NCBI RefSeq assembly: GCF_001425355.1
Contig: NZ_LMQN01000012.1
Location: 413,510-477,509, forward strand
Length of the DNA stretch: 64,000 nt
Direction: 5' to 3'
Source of the DNA: Chryseobacterium sp. Leaf405
Lineage (GTDB): Bacteria; Bacteroidota; Bacteroidia; Flavobacteriales; Weeksellaceae
Under the pieces are notes generated by a model that saw only the letters and a list, made by a program, of their open reading frames with translations, was not told the DNA's origin and did not search any database. Of this stretch, positions 45,032 through 53,224 are shown piece by piece. Each line of letters begins with the position of its first letter. Within the stretch, counting starts at the first letter, position 1. The position numbers and the translations under genes were made by a program.

Positions 45032-46328
45032 ATTTCTTTCTTGTGAAATTCTTATTTTTTGGTTTTTTAAAACCTACCGACGGTGCTGCCGTGCCCGGCT
45101 TTTTATTTCTATTGGGTGAAGAAGAATTTTGAGGTTTTGGCCTGTTTACTCCCGCACCGGCAGGTCTGTTATTGGAGTCTCTTTTCTGCGCAACCAGATT
45201 ATCCGTATGGAAAGGATGATCTTTTACAATAGGAATTTTCATTCCGATCAGCTTTTCTGTATTTTTCAGGTTTAATAAATCTAAACCGTCTACAAATGAG
45301 ATCGAATTTCCTTCTGCTCCGGCTCTTCCTGTTCTTCCGATTCTGTGAACATAGGTTTCAGAAACGTCGGAAAGTTCAAAATTGACAACATATTTCAGTT
45401 CATCAATATCAATTCCTCTTGCAGCAATATCAGTTGCCACCAAAACTCTCGTTTTCCCGGATTTAAAGTTATTTAAGGCGTTCTGACGTGCATTCTGAGA
45501 TTTATTTCCATGAATGGCTTCGGTTGAGATATTGCCTGACTGTAATTTTCTCGCAATCTTATCAGCGCCGTGTTTTGTTCTCGAAAATACCAACACAGAT
45601 TCTGAAATATCATTCTGCAAAATGTGTGTCAAAAGATCTAATTTATTATCTTTTTCAACAAAATAAACCGATTGGTTAATTGTTTCCGCCGTTGATGATA
45701 CTGGCGTAACTTCTACTTTTACAGGATTGTTCAGAATAGAATTTGCCAGTTTCTGAATTTCTGCAGGCATTGTTGCCGAGAAAAATAAAGTCTGTCTTCT
45801 CTGTGGCAAAAGTTTGATAACCCTTTTTACATCATGCACAAACCCCATATCCAACATTCTGTCGGCTTCATCCAATACGAAAATTTCGATATTTTTTAAG
45901 CTGATAATTCCCTGAGCGATAAAGTCTAATAATCTTCCCGGAGTTGCTACCAGAATATCAACACCTTTTCTCAAAGCTGTTTCCTGGCTTCCTTGCTTTA
46001 CTCCTCCAAAAATTACCAGATGCTTTAAAGGTAAATATTTTCCGTATGCTTTGATATTTTCCTCGATCTGTATCGCCAGTTCTCTTGTGGGAGTTAATAT
46101 CAATGTTTTAATATGCCTGTTCGGCGTTTTATTTTTAGAAAGATTCTGTAAGATCGGGATGGCAAAAGCTGCCGTTTTTCCTGTTCCTGTCTGTGCACAA
46201 CCCAAGAAATCTTTTCCTTGTAAAATTTCAGGAATAGATCTTTCCTGAATGGGAGTTGGGTTGGTATATCCTTGTTCTTCAATTGCTTTTGCAATAGGAT
46301 CGATTAAGTTTAAATCTGTAAAATTCAA
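45030..46328 (-). CDS. RhlE-like DEAD-box RNA helicase (TTG start)
   Basis: ATP-dependent RNA helicase of 432 residues. Motifs are in order: Q-motif NPTPIQERSIP, Walker A AQTGTGKT at 45-52, PTRELA, DEADRMLDMGF, SATMPAEI, HRIGRTGRAG. The C-terminus is a basic, Pro/Asn-rich tail (NRPAGAGVNRPKP ... NFTRKK), as in RhlE. I start at TTG 46328 (NFTDLNLIDP) because that is the family N-terminus and no ATG fits. A longer TTG reading (46364) lies inside the preceding gene's terminator stem. The 50-nt leader contains that hairpin. Confidence 0.88.
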   Translation of the reverse strand: MNFTDLNLIDPIAKAIEEQGYTNPTPIQERSIPEILQGKDFLGCAQTGTGKTAAFAIPILQNLSKNKTPNRHIKTLILTPTRELAIQIEENIKAYGKYLPLKHLVIFGGVKQGSQETALRKGVDILVATPGRLLDFIAQGIISLKNIEIFVLDEADRMLDMGFVHDVKRVIKLLPQRRQTLFFSATMPAEIQKLANSILNNPVKVEVTPVSSTAETINQSVYFVEKDNKLDLLTHILQNDISESVLVFSRTKHGADKIARKLQSGNISTEAIHGNKSQNARQNALNNFKSGKTRVLVATDIAARGIDIDELKYVVNFELSDVSETYVHRIGRTGRAGAEGNSISFVDGLDLLNLKNTEKLIGMKIPIVKDHPFHTDNLVAQKRDSNNRPAGAGVNRPKPQNSSSPNRNKKPGTAAPSVGFKKPKNKNFTRKK

Positions 46329-46344
46329 ATGAACTGTTTTTATA

Positions 46345-46378
46345 TTAAATAAAAATTCCTTCAAAAACGAAGGAATTC
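46345..46378 (-). terminator. hairpin: terminator of the DUF6438 gene, or leader stem of the helicase mRNA
   Basis: A 9-bp stem (46354-46362 with 46369-46377) is followed by a T-rich run on the minus strand. The helicase -7 box lies just upstream, so the same hairpin would also be in the helicase leader. Confidence 0.7.
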
Positions 46379-46384
46379 TATTTG

Positions 46385-46392
46385 CAAAGGTA
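46385..46392 (-). promoter_or_regulatory. -7 box for the RhlE-like helicase
   Basis: TACCTTTG on the minus strand matches TAnnTTTG. Transcription would start near 46378, directly at the hairpin. Confidence 0.5.
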
Positions 46393-46413
46393 GTCTAAAT
46401 ATTTTTAAGTATA

Positions 46414-46902
46414 TTAATCAACTTTTTTCCAATCTTGATTGGTTCTTAAATCTTCAAAAAACTTATACAATTGAGAAAGTTTTTCGGTTCCTCTTTTTCC
46501 GTAATCTTCTACATTTTTAGAAGTTCCGTCTGTAAAATTAACTCTTAAATAAGAAGTCGGAAGATCTGTTACATTTCTTTCTCCGTATTTTTCGTTTAAA
46601 GTTTTTACGTTTAACCCGTCTAGCAGAGCAACTAATTTAATATAATCTGCTTCTTTGATGGTTCCTTTGAAAGTTCCTTCTCTTGGTTTGTCGAATTCAC
46701 TTTTTGAAAATCCTTTAGAAAAATTAAAATGTTCAGCTTCTAGTACCGCAGTTCTGTCAGGATTAATTGTAATTTTGAAAATAGGACAAGATCCGAAACA
46801 AGCGCCTGCCTCGTATTCAATTTTAGAATACTTTGAATTTACTTTTTGGGAACCGCACGAAAATAAAAAAACAAGTGCGAAAAGGCTTAATAAATATTTC
46901 AT
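46414..46902 (-). CDS. DUF6438 lipoprotein
   Basis: A 162-residue protein with a lipoprotein signal (MKYLLSLFALVFLFSC, Cys16 lipidated). The mature part carries the DUF6438 hallmark GACFGSCPIFKITI near residues 31-45, with two conserved cysteines that may form a disulfide. The function of the family is unknown. It is probably anchored in the inner or outer membrane facing the periplasm. A hairpin terminator follows. Confidence 0.82.
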   Translation of the reverse strand: MKYLLSLFALVFLFSCGSQKVNSKYSKIEYEAGACFGSCPIFKITINPDRTAVLEAEHFNFSKGFSKSEFDKPREGTFKGTIKEADYIKLVALLDGLNVKTLNEKYGERNVTDLPTSYLRVNFTDGTSKNVEDYGKRGTEKLSQLYKFFEDLRTNQDWKKVD

Positions 46903-47043
46903 AATTTAAATTTTGAATGAGGTCTTCAATAATTGTTCCAAAAGTGAGACGGTCATATTAATTGTTAGTAAATTTTTATGATCGGAAAATTCATTTACGG
47001 GATTTTTTTGTTATTTTGAAGATTGTAATTTTACACTTTTACT

Positions 47044-47775
47044 ATGTACAATTTCTTAAAGTCGGTTGCTAAAAATATTATTCCTCAAAAAGCGCTTATC
47101 AATAATGAAGAAAGATTCAGAAAACTGCTGATTCCTTTTTATAAAGGGAAAAATCATCAGTGTAATGTTTGCGGAACGAAGCTTAAAAACTTTGCACAAC
47201 TTCAGAACGGAGATCTTATTTGTCCTGTTTGCGGAAGTATTTCGAGAGCGCGCAGACTTTACCAACTTCTTAATGAAGAATTCATGAAACCTGAAATGAA
47301 GGTTCTTGATTTCTCGCCATTCAGGATTTTATATAAAAAATGGAAAAAGAAAAATGATATTCAATATTTTGCAACTGATTTCGGGACTGATTTTATTGCA
47401 GATTATCGGTATGATATTACTAAAATCGATAGCAAAGATGAAAATTTTGACCTGATTATCTGTTATCACATTTTAGAACATATTATTGAGGATAAACTGG
47501 CGATGAGTGAATTATACAGAGTGCTGAAAACAGGAGGGAAAACGTTAATTCAAACTCCGTTTAAAGAAGGCGAAATCTATGAAGATTATTCAATTACCAC
47601 TGAAGAAGGAAGATTAGAACATTTCGGACAGGAAGATCATGTAAGAATTTATTCTGTACACGAATTGGAGAATAGATTAAAAGAAGCCGGTTTTAAGGTG
47701 GAAGTCAGGACTTTTGCAGGAGATCTTTTTTATGGTTTTTCTGCTAATGAAAAAGTGCTGGTCTGTACAAAATAA
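47044..47775 (+). CDS. SAM-dependent methyltransferase with N-terminal zinc ribbon
   Basis: A 243-residue class I methyltransferase. Four cysteines in two CxxC pairs (C40, C43, C60, C63: CNVCGTK and CPVCGS) form a zinc-ribbon before the fold. The methyltransferase core is of the type-11 kind, with LDFSPF as a degraded motif I, FDLIICYHILEHI (motif-II/III-like) and LYRVLKTGGKTLIQTPF. Such proteins often act on glycans or small molecules. The substrate is not evident, and the neighbours give no clue. Confidence 0.8.
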   Translation: MYNFLKSVAKNIIPQKALINNEERFRKLLIPFYKGKNHQCNVCGTKLKNFAQLQNGDLICPVCGSISRARRLYQLLNEEFMKPEMKVLDFSPFRILYKKWKKKNDIQYFATDFGTDFIADYRYDITKIDSKDENFDLIICYHILEHIIEDKLAMSELYRVLKTGGKTLIQTPFKEGEIYEDYSITTEEGRLEHFGQEDHVRIYSVHELENRLKEAGFKVEVRTFAGDLFYGFSANEKVLVCTK

Positions 47776-47833
47776 ATGAACGCTGGTAAAGTTAAAATAT
47801 TAAAAAATAAATTACAGTTTTAAATTTTAGCAT

Positions 47834-47870
47834 AAAAAAAGGAGAGACATTTACGTTTCTCCTTTTATTC
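47834..47870. terminator. bidirectional terminator
   Basis: A 9-bp stem (47837-47845 with 47858-47866) with A and T runs lies between convergent genes. Confidence 0.75.
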
Positions 47871-47878
47871 TTTGAATA

Positions 47879-48538
47879 TTATTTAAATCTGTACCCTACG
47901 CCAGCTTGTAAAAATCCGATTTTAGTGGTAAAACCTCCTTTGTTAATTTCGATGAAGTTGAAATTGTATCTCGCATCTACAAATACATTATCCGTAATCT
48001 TATATTCTGCGCCTAAGAACGGGAATAAATTTAATGTTTTTACATTTTCATAATCGTGAGAAGTTGATCCGTTCACTACTTGATCTGTTTTTACTTTTTC
48101 AGACACATTAATTCCAAAGTTCATTCCGACGGAAGCTGATAAATTAGGAATGAAATAATATTTTACGGAAACAGGAACCTGAACCTGTGTAAGCTGATAA
48201 TCAAACTTAATATTTCCTCTTTCAATAACTCCGAAGTCTGTAAAATCTACAACCGGAAAATACTGCTTCCCGCCAACCTGCGTGTACAGAGCTTCTGCCT
48301 GAATGCTGATTTTAGAAGATATTGGCTGCTCTGCAACAATTCCTGCATAGAAGTATGATTTTGAATCTAACTTTTCATCGAAAAATTTCATCGAAGACAG
48401 TGAATATCCTGCTTTTACTCCGAAGCTTAGTTTCAAATCGGATTCAGGTTTTGAAACTGTTGAGTTTTCTTGGCTGTTTTGAGCATTTGCTAATGCTGAA
48501 AATGATAATAATAGAGCGAATGCAAAGTTCTTTTTCAT
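47879..48538 (-). CDS. porin-family outer-membrane beta-barrel protein
   Basis: A 219-residue protein with a signal peptide (MKKNFAFALLLSFSALANAQ). After an acidic linker it has about eight amphipathic strands of the OmpA/PorT-like fold, for example GVKAGYSLSSMKFF, ISIQAEALYTQVGGKQYF and the closing FLQAGVGYRFK. It is similar to the general 'porin family' group, whose members are mostly uncharacterised. It is a single gene; a terminator separates it from obgE upstream. Confidence 0.82.
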   Translation of the reverse strand: MKKNFAFALLLSFSALANAQNSQENSTVSKPESDLKLSFGVKAGYSLSSMKFFDEKLDSKSYFYAGIVAEQPISSKISIQAEALYTQVGGKQYFPVVDFTDFGVIERGNIKFDYQLTQVQVPVSVKYYFIPNLSASVGMNFGINVSEKVKTDQVVNGSTSHDYENVKTLNLFPFLGAEYKITDNVFVDARYNFNFIEINKGGFTTKIGFLQAGVGYRFK

Positions 48539-48575
48539 AGTTTTAAATTTGATAGTTTTAATTTTTTATGATAAT

Positions 48576-48601
48576 AAAAAAGTACACGAAAAGTGTACTT
48601 T
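48576..48601 (-). terminator. terminator after obgE
   Basis: A perfect 9-bp stem (48579-48587 with 48593-48601), with T-run on the minus strand, 28 nt after the obgE stop. Confidence 0.85.
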
Positions 48602-48628
48602 AATATGTTTTATAATTTGATCTGAATA

Positions 48629-49612
48629 TTATCCGTGCAATTGTTTCCAGATTGCATCTTTCAGTTCCATAAGACCTTCGCTGGTAACTCCCGAGAAAAA
48701 CAATGGCTGTTTATTTTCGGGGAATTCTGAAGCAATTTCTTTCTTCAGTTCATCATCTAAAAGATCAGATTTTGAAACGGAAATAATAAAATCTTTATCC
48801 AGTAGTTCAGGATTGTATTCTTTCAATTCGTTTTCCAGAATTTTAAACTCCTGGAAATGATCTTCAGAATCTGCAGGAATTAAAAATAATAGGATTGAAT
48901 TTCTTTCAATATGTCTTAAGAATCTGTGACCAAGACCTTTACCTTCAGCAGCCCCTTCAATAATTCCCGGAATATCTGCCATTACAAAAGACTTGTAGTT
49001 TCTGTAATCAACAATTCCTAAATTTGGGGTTAAAGTCGTAAATGCGTAGTTCGCAATTTTTGGTTTAGCAGCAGAAACTGATGCTAATAAAGTAGATTTT
49101 CCGGCATTCGGGAAACCAACAAGACCTACATCCGCTAAAATTTTAAGCTCGAAAACCACGAAACCTTCCTGCCCGTCCATTCCCGGTTGTGCAAAACGTG
49201 GAGTCTGGTTGGTAGAAGATTTAAAGTGTTCGTTTCCTTTTCCACCTTTTCCACCTTCCATAAGGATGATTTCCTGTCCATCCTCCATAATTTCGCCAAT
49301 GATTTCTCCTTCTTCGTTTTTAGCGATAGTTCCGATTGGAACATTAATGTAAACATCGGCTCCGTAAGCTCCTGTTAACTGGTTTTTTGCTCCGTTTTCA
49401 CCACGGTCAGCTTTTACGTGACGTGTATAACGAAGCGGAAGTAAAGTCCATTCCTGAGAATTCCCTCTCATGATAACGTGACCGCCTCGACCTCCGTCTC
49501 CGCCATCAGGACCACCCTTGGGAATATACTTTTCACGGCGAAGGTGAGCAGAACCTGCACCTCCGTGACCGCTTTTACAATGAATCTTTACGTAATCTAC
49601 AAAATTTGACAT
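48629..49612 (-). CDS. obgE: Obg GTPase
   Basis: Conserved GTPase involved in ribosome assembly and stress control. The 327 residues hold the glycine-rich Obg fold ([16 protein letters not shown] near 31-46) and the G domain, with G1 GFPNAGKST at 166-174, G3 DIPG in [13 protein letters not shown], and SKSD as G4. It lacks the extra C-terminal OCT domain found in some homologues, as is usual in this group. A repeated-word region (49621-49680) separates it from adk, upstream on the same strand. Confidence 0.95.
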   Translation of the reverse strand: MSNFVDYVKIHCKSGHGGAGSAHLRREKYIPKGGPDGGDGGRGGHVIMRGNSQEWTLLPLRYTRHVKADRGENGAKNQLTGAYGADVYINVPIGTIAKNEEGEIIGEIMEDGQEIILMEGGKGGKGNEHFKSSTNQTPRFAQPGMDGQEGFVVFELKILADVGLVGFPNAGKSTLLASVSAAKPKIANYAFTTLTPNLGIVDYRNYKSFVMADIPGIIEGAAEGKGLGHRFLRHIERNSILLFLIPADSEDHFQEFKILENELKEYNPELLDKDFIISVSKSDLLDDELKKEIASEFPENKQPLFFSGVTSEGLMELKDAIWKQLHG

Positions 49613-49620
49613 AATTTTTT

Positions 49621-49680
49621 GTTGTCAGTTAATGGTTGTCAGTTGATTGCTGACAACTATCAACCATCAACTATCAACTG
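49621..49680. repeat. intergenic word repeat between adk and obgE
   Basis: Variants of GTTGTCAGTT/ATCAACTG follow one another in both orientations. GTTGTCAG (49635-49642) pairs with CTGACAAC (49650-49657), and the minus strand reads as repeats of ATAGTTGAT and GGTTGATAG. It does not look like a classic terminator, despite the T-run at one end. Confidence 0.65.
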
Positions 49681-49684
49681 TTTT

Positions 49685-50263
49685 TTATTTTACTTTTTCT
49701 ACTTCAGCAAAAAGTTTTTCAGAAATCTCATTGATTTCTCCTACACCGTTGATCTCTACATATTTACCTTGTTGTTTGTAAAGTTCGGCTACTTCTGCTG
49801 TTTTTGTGTAGTATTCTTTTATTCTGTTTTCGATGATCTCTACATTGCTGTCGTCTGATCTTCCGCTGATTTCACCTCTTTTTAGTAATCTTTCTACCAA
49901 AAGAGTATCTTCAACCACTAATGAAAGACAAACATCGATCTCATCATTCAGTTCTTCTTTTACAATTTTTTCCAACGCTGCCGTCTGAACTGCCGTTCTA
50001 GGATATCCGTCAAAAATAAATCCTGCTGCATCGGTCGGTTTTTTGATTTCGTCAATCAGCATATCTGTCGTTACCTGATCCGGAACCAATTCTCCTTTAT
50101 CGATGTATGATTTAGCCAGTTTCCCAAGCTCAGTATCATTTTTCATGTTGAATCTGAAAAGATCACCTGTTGAGATTTGTTTTAAATTAAATTTCTCGAT
50201 TAAGTTTTGCGCTTGAGTACCTTTTCCACTTCCCGGAGGACCGAACAGAACAATGTTTATCAT
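49685..50263 (-). CDS. adk: adenylate kinase
   Basis: Catalyses AMP + ATP to 2 ADP. The protein is 192 residues from MINIVLFGPPGSGKGTQ; the P-loop GPPGSGKGT is at 8-16. A reading seven codons longer begins at a TTG and looks spurious. FDGYPRT and LVVEDTLLVERLLKRGE contain the conserved arginines. The LID is short and lacks zinc-binding cysteines (GEISGRSDDSNVE), the Gram-negative form. The gene lies between hpt and obgE on the same strand. Confidence 0.96.
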   Translation of the reverse strand: MINIVLFGPPGSGKGTQAQNLIEKFNLKQISTGDLFRFNMKNDTELGKLAKSYIDKGELVPDQVTTDMLIDEIKKPTDAAGFIFDGYPRTAVQTAALEKIVKEELNDEIDVCLSLVVEDTLLVERLLKRGEISGRSDDSNVEIIENRIKEYYTKTAEVAELYKQQGKYVEINGVGEINEISEKLFAEVEKVK

Positions 50264-50301
50264 AATGTTGTTTTGCTTTGGCAATTGGCGATGTGCTTCC
50301 T

Positions 50302-50375
50302 GCTTTTAGCTTTTTTAGTTAATATTTACTTTTTATTGAGATATAATTTTAAAGCTAATAGCCGAAGCTAAAAGC
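50302..50375. repeat. inverted word repeat between hpt and adk
   Basis: An 11-bp inverted repeat, GCTTTTAGCTT (50302-50312) with AAGCTAAAAGC (50365-50375), spans 52 nt of AT-rich loop. It may be a terminator for hpt or a repeat. Confidence 0.6.
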
Positions 50376-50385
50376 TTACAGCAAT

Positions 50386-50940
50386 TTAATGGTTAATTTG
50401 TCCGTCTTCTAATTGGTAAAGATTCGGTAAGTTTCTACCTAATTCATCGTAATCCAATCCGTAACCTAAAACAAATTTATTTGGAATTTCCTTTCCGATA
50501 TAATCAAGTTTGAAATCTTTCTTATATACTTCAGGTTTCAGTAAGAATGAAGCAATTTTTACAGACTTCGGACGTTGCGTTTCGTTAAAATATTTGAAAA
50601 GACTTTCAACGGTATTTCCAGTGTCTACGATATCCTCTACCAAGATAATGTGACGGTCTTTTACATCTTTCGTTAATTCCATTTTCTGGTAAACGATTCC
50701 TGTAGATTCTGTTCCGGCATAAGAACTCATCTGGATAAATGCGATCTCACATTCTCCCGGATAATGCTTCAAAAGGTCTGAGAAAAACATGATAACTCCG
50801 TTCAAAACCCCAATGAAAACAGGAACTTCATCCTTATAATCTTCATAAATTTTTAAAGCTGTAGCTTTTACAATCTCCTGAATCTCGGCGTCGTCCAAAT
50901 AAGGAACAAAAGTTTTGTCGTGAACTTTAATACTTTCCAT
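50386..50940 (-). CDS. hpt: hypoxanthine phosphoribosyltransferase
   Basis: Salvages hypoxanthine (and often guanine) to IMP/GMP with PRPP. The 184 residues start at MESIKVHDKTF; an upstream codon would add MPPTKNF, which is not part of the family. The PRPP-binding loop VEDIVDTGNT is at 101-110, and GVLNGVIMF at 44-52 is the first conserved loop. It is upstream of adk on the same strand, both in purine nucleotide metabolism, although a hairpin separates them. Confidence 0.94.
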   Translation of the reverse strand: MESIKVHDKTFVPYLDDAEIQEIVKATALKIYEDYKDEVPVFIGVLNGVIMFFSDLLKHYPGECEIAFIQMSSYAGTESTGIVYQKMELTKDVKDRHIILVEDIVDTGNTVESLFKYFNETQRPKSVKIASFLLKPEVYKKDFKLDYIGKEIPNKFVLGYGLDYDELGRNLPNLYQLEDGQINH

Positions 50941-51149
50941 AAAATTTTTAGTAGGCGGCAAAGTTACGGATTTTTGATGAAAGTTTCTTATGACTTTGAA
51001 GGGATTGTATTTTAGGGTATTAGAGTTTTTTGTGTTAGTGAGTTTTTTCCCTTTGTGCCATTCAAAACGAATCGTAGTGGAGTAAAGAATTCATTTTAAT
51101 ATAAAGTTGACAAATTTCTGCTTGAAATTGTTGTGTATTTTTTATTAGT

Positions 51150-51194
51150 AAAGGCGTTTGACTACGTCGAATCTTCGATTTCACTTAGCAAAGA
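51150..51194 (-). repeat. dispersed repeat family B, inverted copy
   Basis: The reverse complement contains GTCTTTGCTAAGTGAAATCG, then AAGATTCGACGTAGTCAAAC and GCCTTT. It matches the first two-thirds of 59463-59529 with two or three differences. Confidence 0.75.
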
Positions 51195-51345
51195 CTTTGA
51201 AATCGAAAAATTCCCCTCCTTTGGAGGGGTGGCAAAAATTTTAAAGAAATTTTTGATGGGGTGGTTTATTTAAGCATAACTAACTACTCCGTCTTTTTGC
51301 TTCACAAAAATTAACTCTTTTTAAAGGAGGGGAATTTTCGAAGTC
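51193..51345. mobile_element. MITE-like element with imperfect terminal inverted repeats
   Basis: The left end (51193-51222) reads GACTTTGAAATCG then AAAAATTCCCCTCCTTT. The right end (51323-51345) is the reverse complement, GACTTCG then AAAATTCCCCTCCTTT, lacking seven or eight bases in the middle of the left arm. Between them is a hairpin-rich core (CCTCCTTTGGAGGGG and GGGGTGGTTTA). It codes for nothing. It resembles small non-autonomous elements, but no target duplication is evident, so it may be an inverted repeat family instead. Confidence 0.5.
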
Positions 51346-51377
51346 TATTACTAATCTTCGAAGTACAAACTGAAACC

Positions 51378-51445
51378 TTAGCCCCGATTGCAGTGAAAAT
51401 CCTTTTTTGAAAAAAAAGATTGCAACGGAAAGCGGGAAATAGCTT
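51378..51445 (-). repeat. 68-bp dispersed repeat family A, copy 1
   Basis: Reads GAAGCTATTTCCCGCTTTCC on the minus strand, followed by GTTGCAATC, T-run, C, A-run, GGATTTTCACTGCAATCGGG and GCTAA. It matches the copy at 55758-55825 with about four changes. The T-run/A-run centre forms a hairpin. Confidence 0.85.
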
Positions 51446-51584
51446 CAAAAAAATAGTTGAAAATTATTATCTTTATACCTCACAAACCCCAAAGTAACAG
51501 GATGTAGGATACAATTTCTTTCAGATTTAATAAACAATAGCAGAATATGTTATTGCAGTTTAACTTTAATTATAGAAAGAAATT

Positions 51585-53174
51585 ATGCTTTTTCTACACA
51601 ATATATCTTTTGGGTTTCCTGCGGGGAATCTGCTTTTTAATTCTATCAATTTAACAATACAAACTCACACAAAATCGGCTTTAGTTGGGAGCAACGGCAC
51701 GGGAAAATCGACCTTGCTGAAAATCATGGCGAATGAAATTCAACCTTTAGAAGGAAATGTCGATAGTCAGGGTGATTTATTTTATGTTCCGCAAATGTTC
51801 GGGAATTTTAATGATCTGACGGTTGCAGAATGTTTGAAAATCGATAAAAAACTCGAAGCCCTACAAAAGATTACGAGTGGGGAAGTGAATGAAATTTATT
51901 TTGAAACGTTGAACGATGATTGGGACATCGAAGAACGTTGCCAACAAGCTTTACAATATTGGAAACTCGAAAATTTAGATTTAAATCAAAAACTTGAAAG
52001 CCTGAGTGGCGGACAAAAAACAAAGGTTTTTCTTGCAGGAATTCAAATCAACCAGCCTGAAATCATTTTATTGGATGAACCAACGAATCATCTCGATTTG
52101 GAAGGTCGAAATCTGTTGTACGATTTTATTGAAAAAACGAATTCAACCGTTGTGCTTGTCAGTCATGATCGTACTTTGCTGAATTTTGTCGATACAATTT
52201 TTGAATTAAGCAATCAGGGAATTTCAACGTATGGGGGGAATTATGATTTTTATGCTGAACAAAAAGAAATTGAAAATGAAACCTTGCAAAATGATATTCA
52301 TTCCAAAGAACGGGCGTTGAAAAAGGCAAAAGAAAAGGAACGCGAAACCGTTGAACGAAAGCAAAAACTTGATGCACGAGGAAAAGGAAAGCAGGAAAAA
52401 TCGGGCGTGGCGAGAATTATGATGAATACACTGCGAAATAATGCCGAGAAAAATTCTTCGAAATTAAAATCCGTTCATGCCGATAAAATCAATGATATTT
52501 CCGGTGATTTGCGGGATTTGCGTTTGTCGGTGAAAAATGTGGATCAGATGAAAGTGAACTTTAATGATTCGAATCTGCATTCGGGGAAAATTTTGATTTC
52601 GGCGGAGGAAATTAATTTTAAATATGACCAAGAAAATCTTTGGAAAGAAAACCTCAATCTTGAAATCCGAAGCGGTGACAGAATTTCAATTAAAGGTTCA
52701 AACGGTTCAGGAAAAACGACTTTGATTAAGCTTTTGTTGGGAGATTTGCAGCCGTCAGTCGGAACCATTTCAAGATCGGATTTTCAGACGGTTTATATTG
52801 ATCAGGAATATTCTTTAATCGATAAACAATCAACAGTTTACGATTTTGCCCAACAGTTCAACGATCAAGCGTTGCAGGAATCTGAAGTGAAAACCTTATT
52901 GTCAAGATTTTTATTCGGAAAGGAAACCTGGGACAAAAAATGTGATGTTCTAAGTGGTGGAGAACGCCTGCGACTTCTTCTGTGTGGACTTTCCATCAGC
53001 AATAAAGCGCCCGATATGATGATACTCGATGAACCGACAAATAATTTAGATCTTCAAAATGTGGAAATTCTGACGAATTCTATTAAAGATTATCATGGAA
53101 CTTTGGTGGTGATTTCGCATGATGGGGTGTTTTTGGAGGAGATTGGGGTGAAGAGTGAGGTTTTGTTGAAATGA
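51585..53174 (+). CDS. ABC-F family ATPase
   Basis: Cytoplasmic protein of 529 residues with two ATP-binding cassettes and no membrane domain. Walker A is GSNGTGKST (35-43) in the first and GSNGSGKTT (371-379) in the second. Signature motifs are LSGGQ in the first and LSGGERLRLL in the second. A charged linker (KEKERETVERKQKLD) joins them. ABC-F proteins bind the ribosomal E site; some confer antibiotic resistance by dislodging drugs, others aid translation. Which applies here cannot be told. Its start is preceded by a repeat-rich region. Confidence 0.92.
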   Translation: MLFLHNISFGFPAGNLLFNSINLTIQTHTKSALVGSNGTGKSTLLKIMANEIQPLEGNVDSQGDLFYVPQMFGNFNDLTVAECLKIDKKLEALQKITSGEVNEIYFETLNDDWDIEERCQQALQYWKLENLDLNQKLESLSGGQKTKVFLAGIQINQPEIILLDEPTNHLDLEGRNLLYDFIEKTNSTVVLVSHDRTLLNFVDTIFELSNQGISTYGGNYDFYAEQKEIENETLQNDIHSKERALKKAKEKERETVERKQKLDARGKGKQEKSGVARIMMNTLRNNAEKNSSKLKSVHADKINDISGDLRDLRLSVKNVDQMKVNFNDSNLHSGKILISAEEINFKYDQENLWKENLNLEIRSGDRISIKGSNGSGKTTLIKLLLGDLQPSVGTISRSDFQTVYIDQEYSLIDKQSTVYDFAQQFNDQALQESEVKTLLSRFLFGKETWDKKCDVLSGGERLRLLLCGLSISNKAPDMMILDEPTNNLDLQNVEILTNSIKDYHGTLVVISHDGVFLEEIGVKSEVLLK

Positions 53175-53175
53175 G

Positions 53176-53215
53176 ATAAAAAAAGCTTTTCAAAATACCT
53201 GAAAAGCTTTTATTT
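53176..53215. terminator. bidirectional terminator
   Basis: A perfect 12-bp stem (53181-53192 with 53200-53211) with A/T runs lies between the convergent ABC-F gene and membrane protein gene. Confidence 0.9.
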
Positions 53216-53224
53216 TAACAGTTT

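Larger units (their letters stand above)
50941..51584. other. gene-free, repeat-rich intergenic block
   Basis: About 640 nt between hpt and the ABC-F gene with no credible gene. It holds, in order, a copy of family B (51150-51194), a MITE-like element with imperfect inverted ends (51193-51345) and a copy of family A (51378-51445). The last 140 nt are AT-rich and probably hold the ABC-F promoter. It looks like a hot spot for repeat insertion. Confidence 0.65.
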
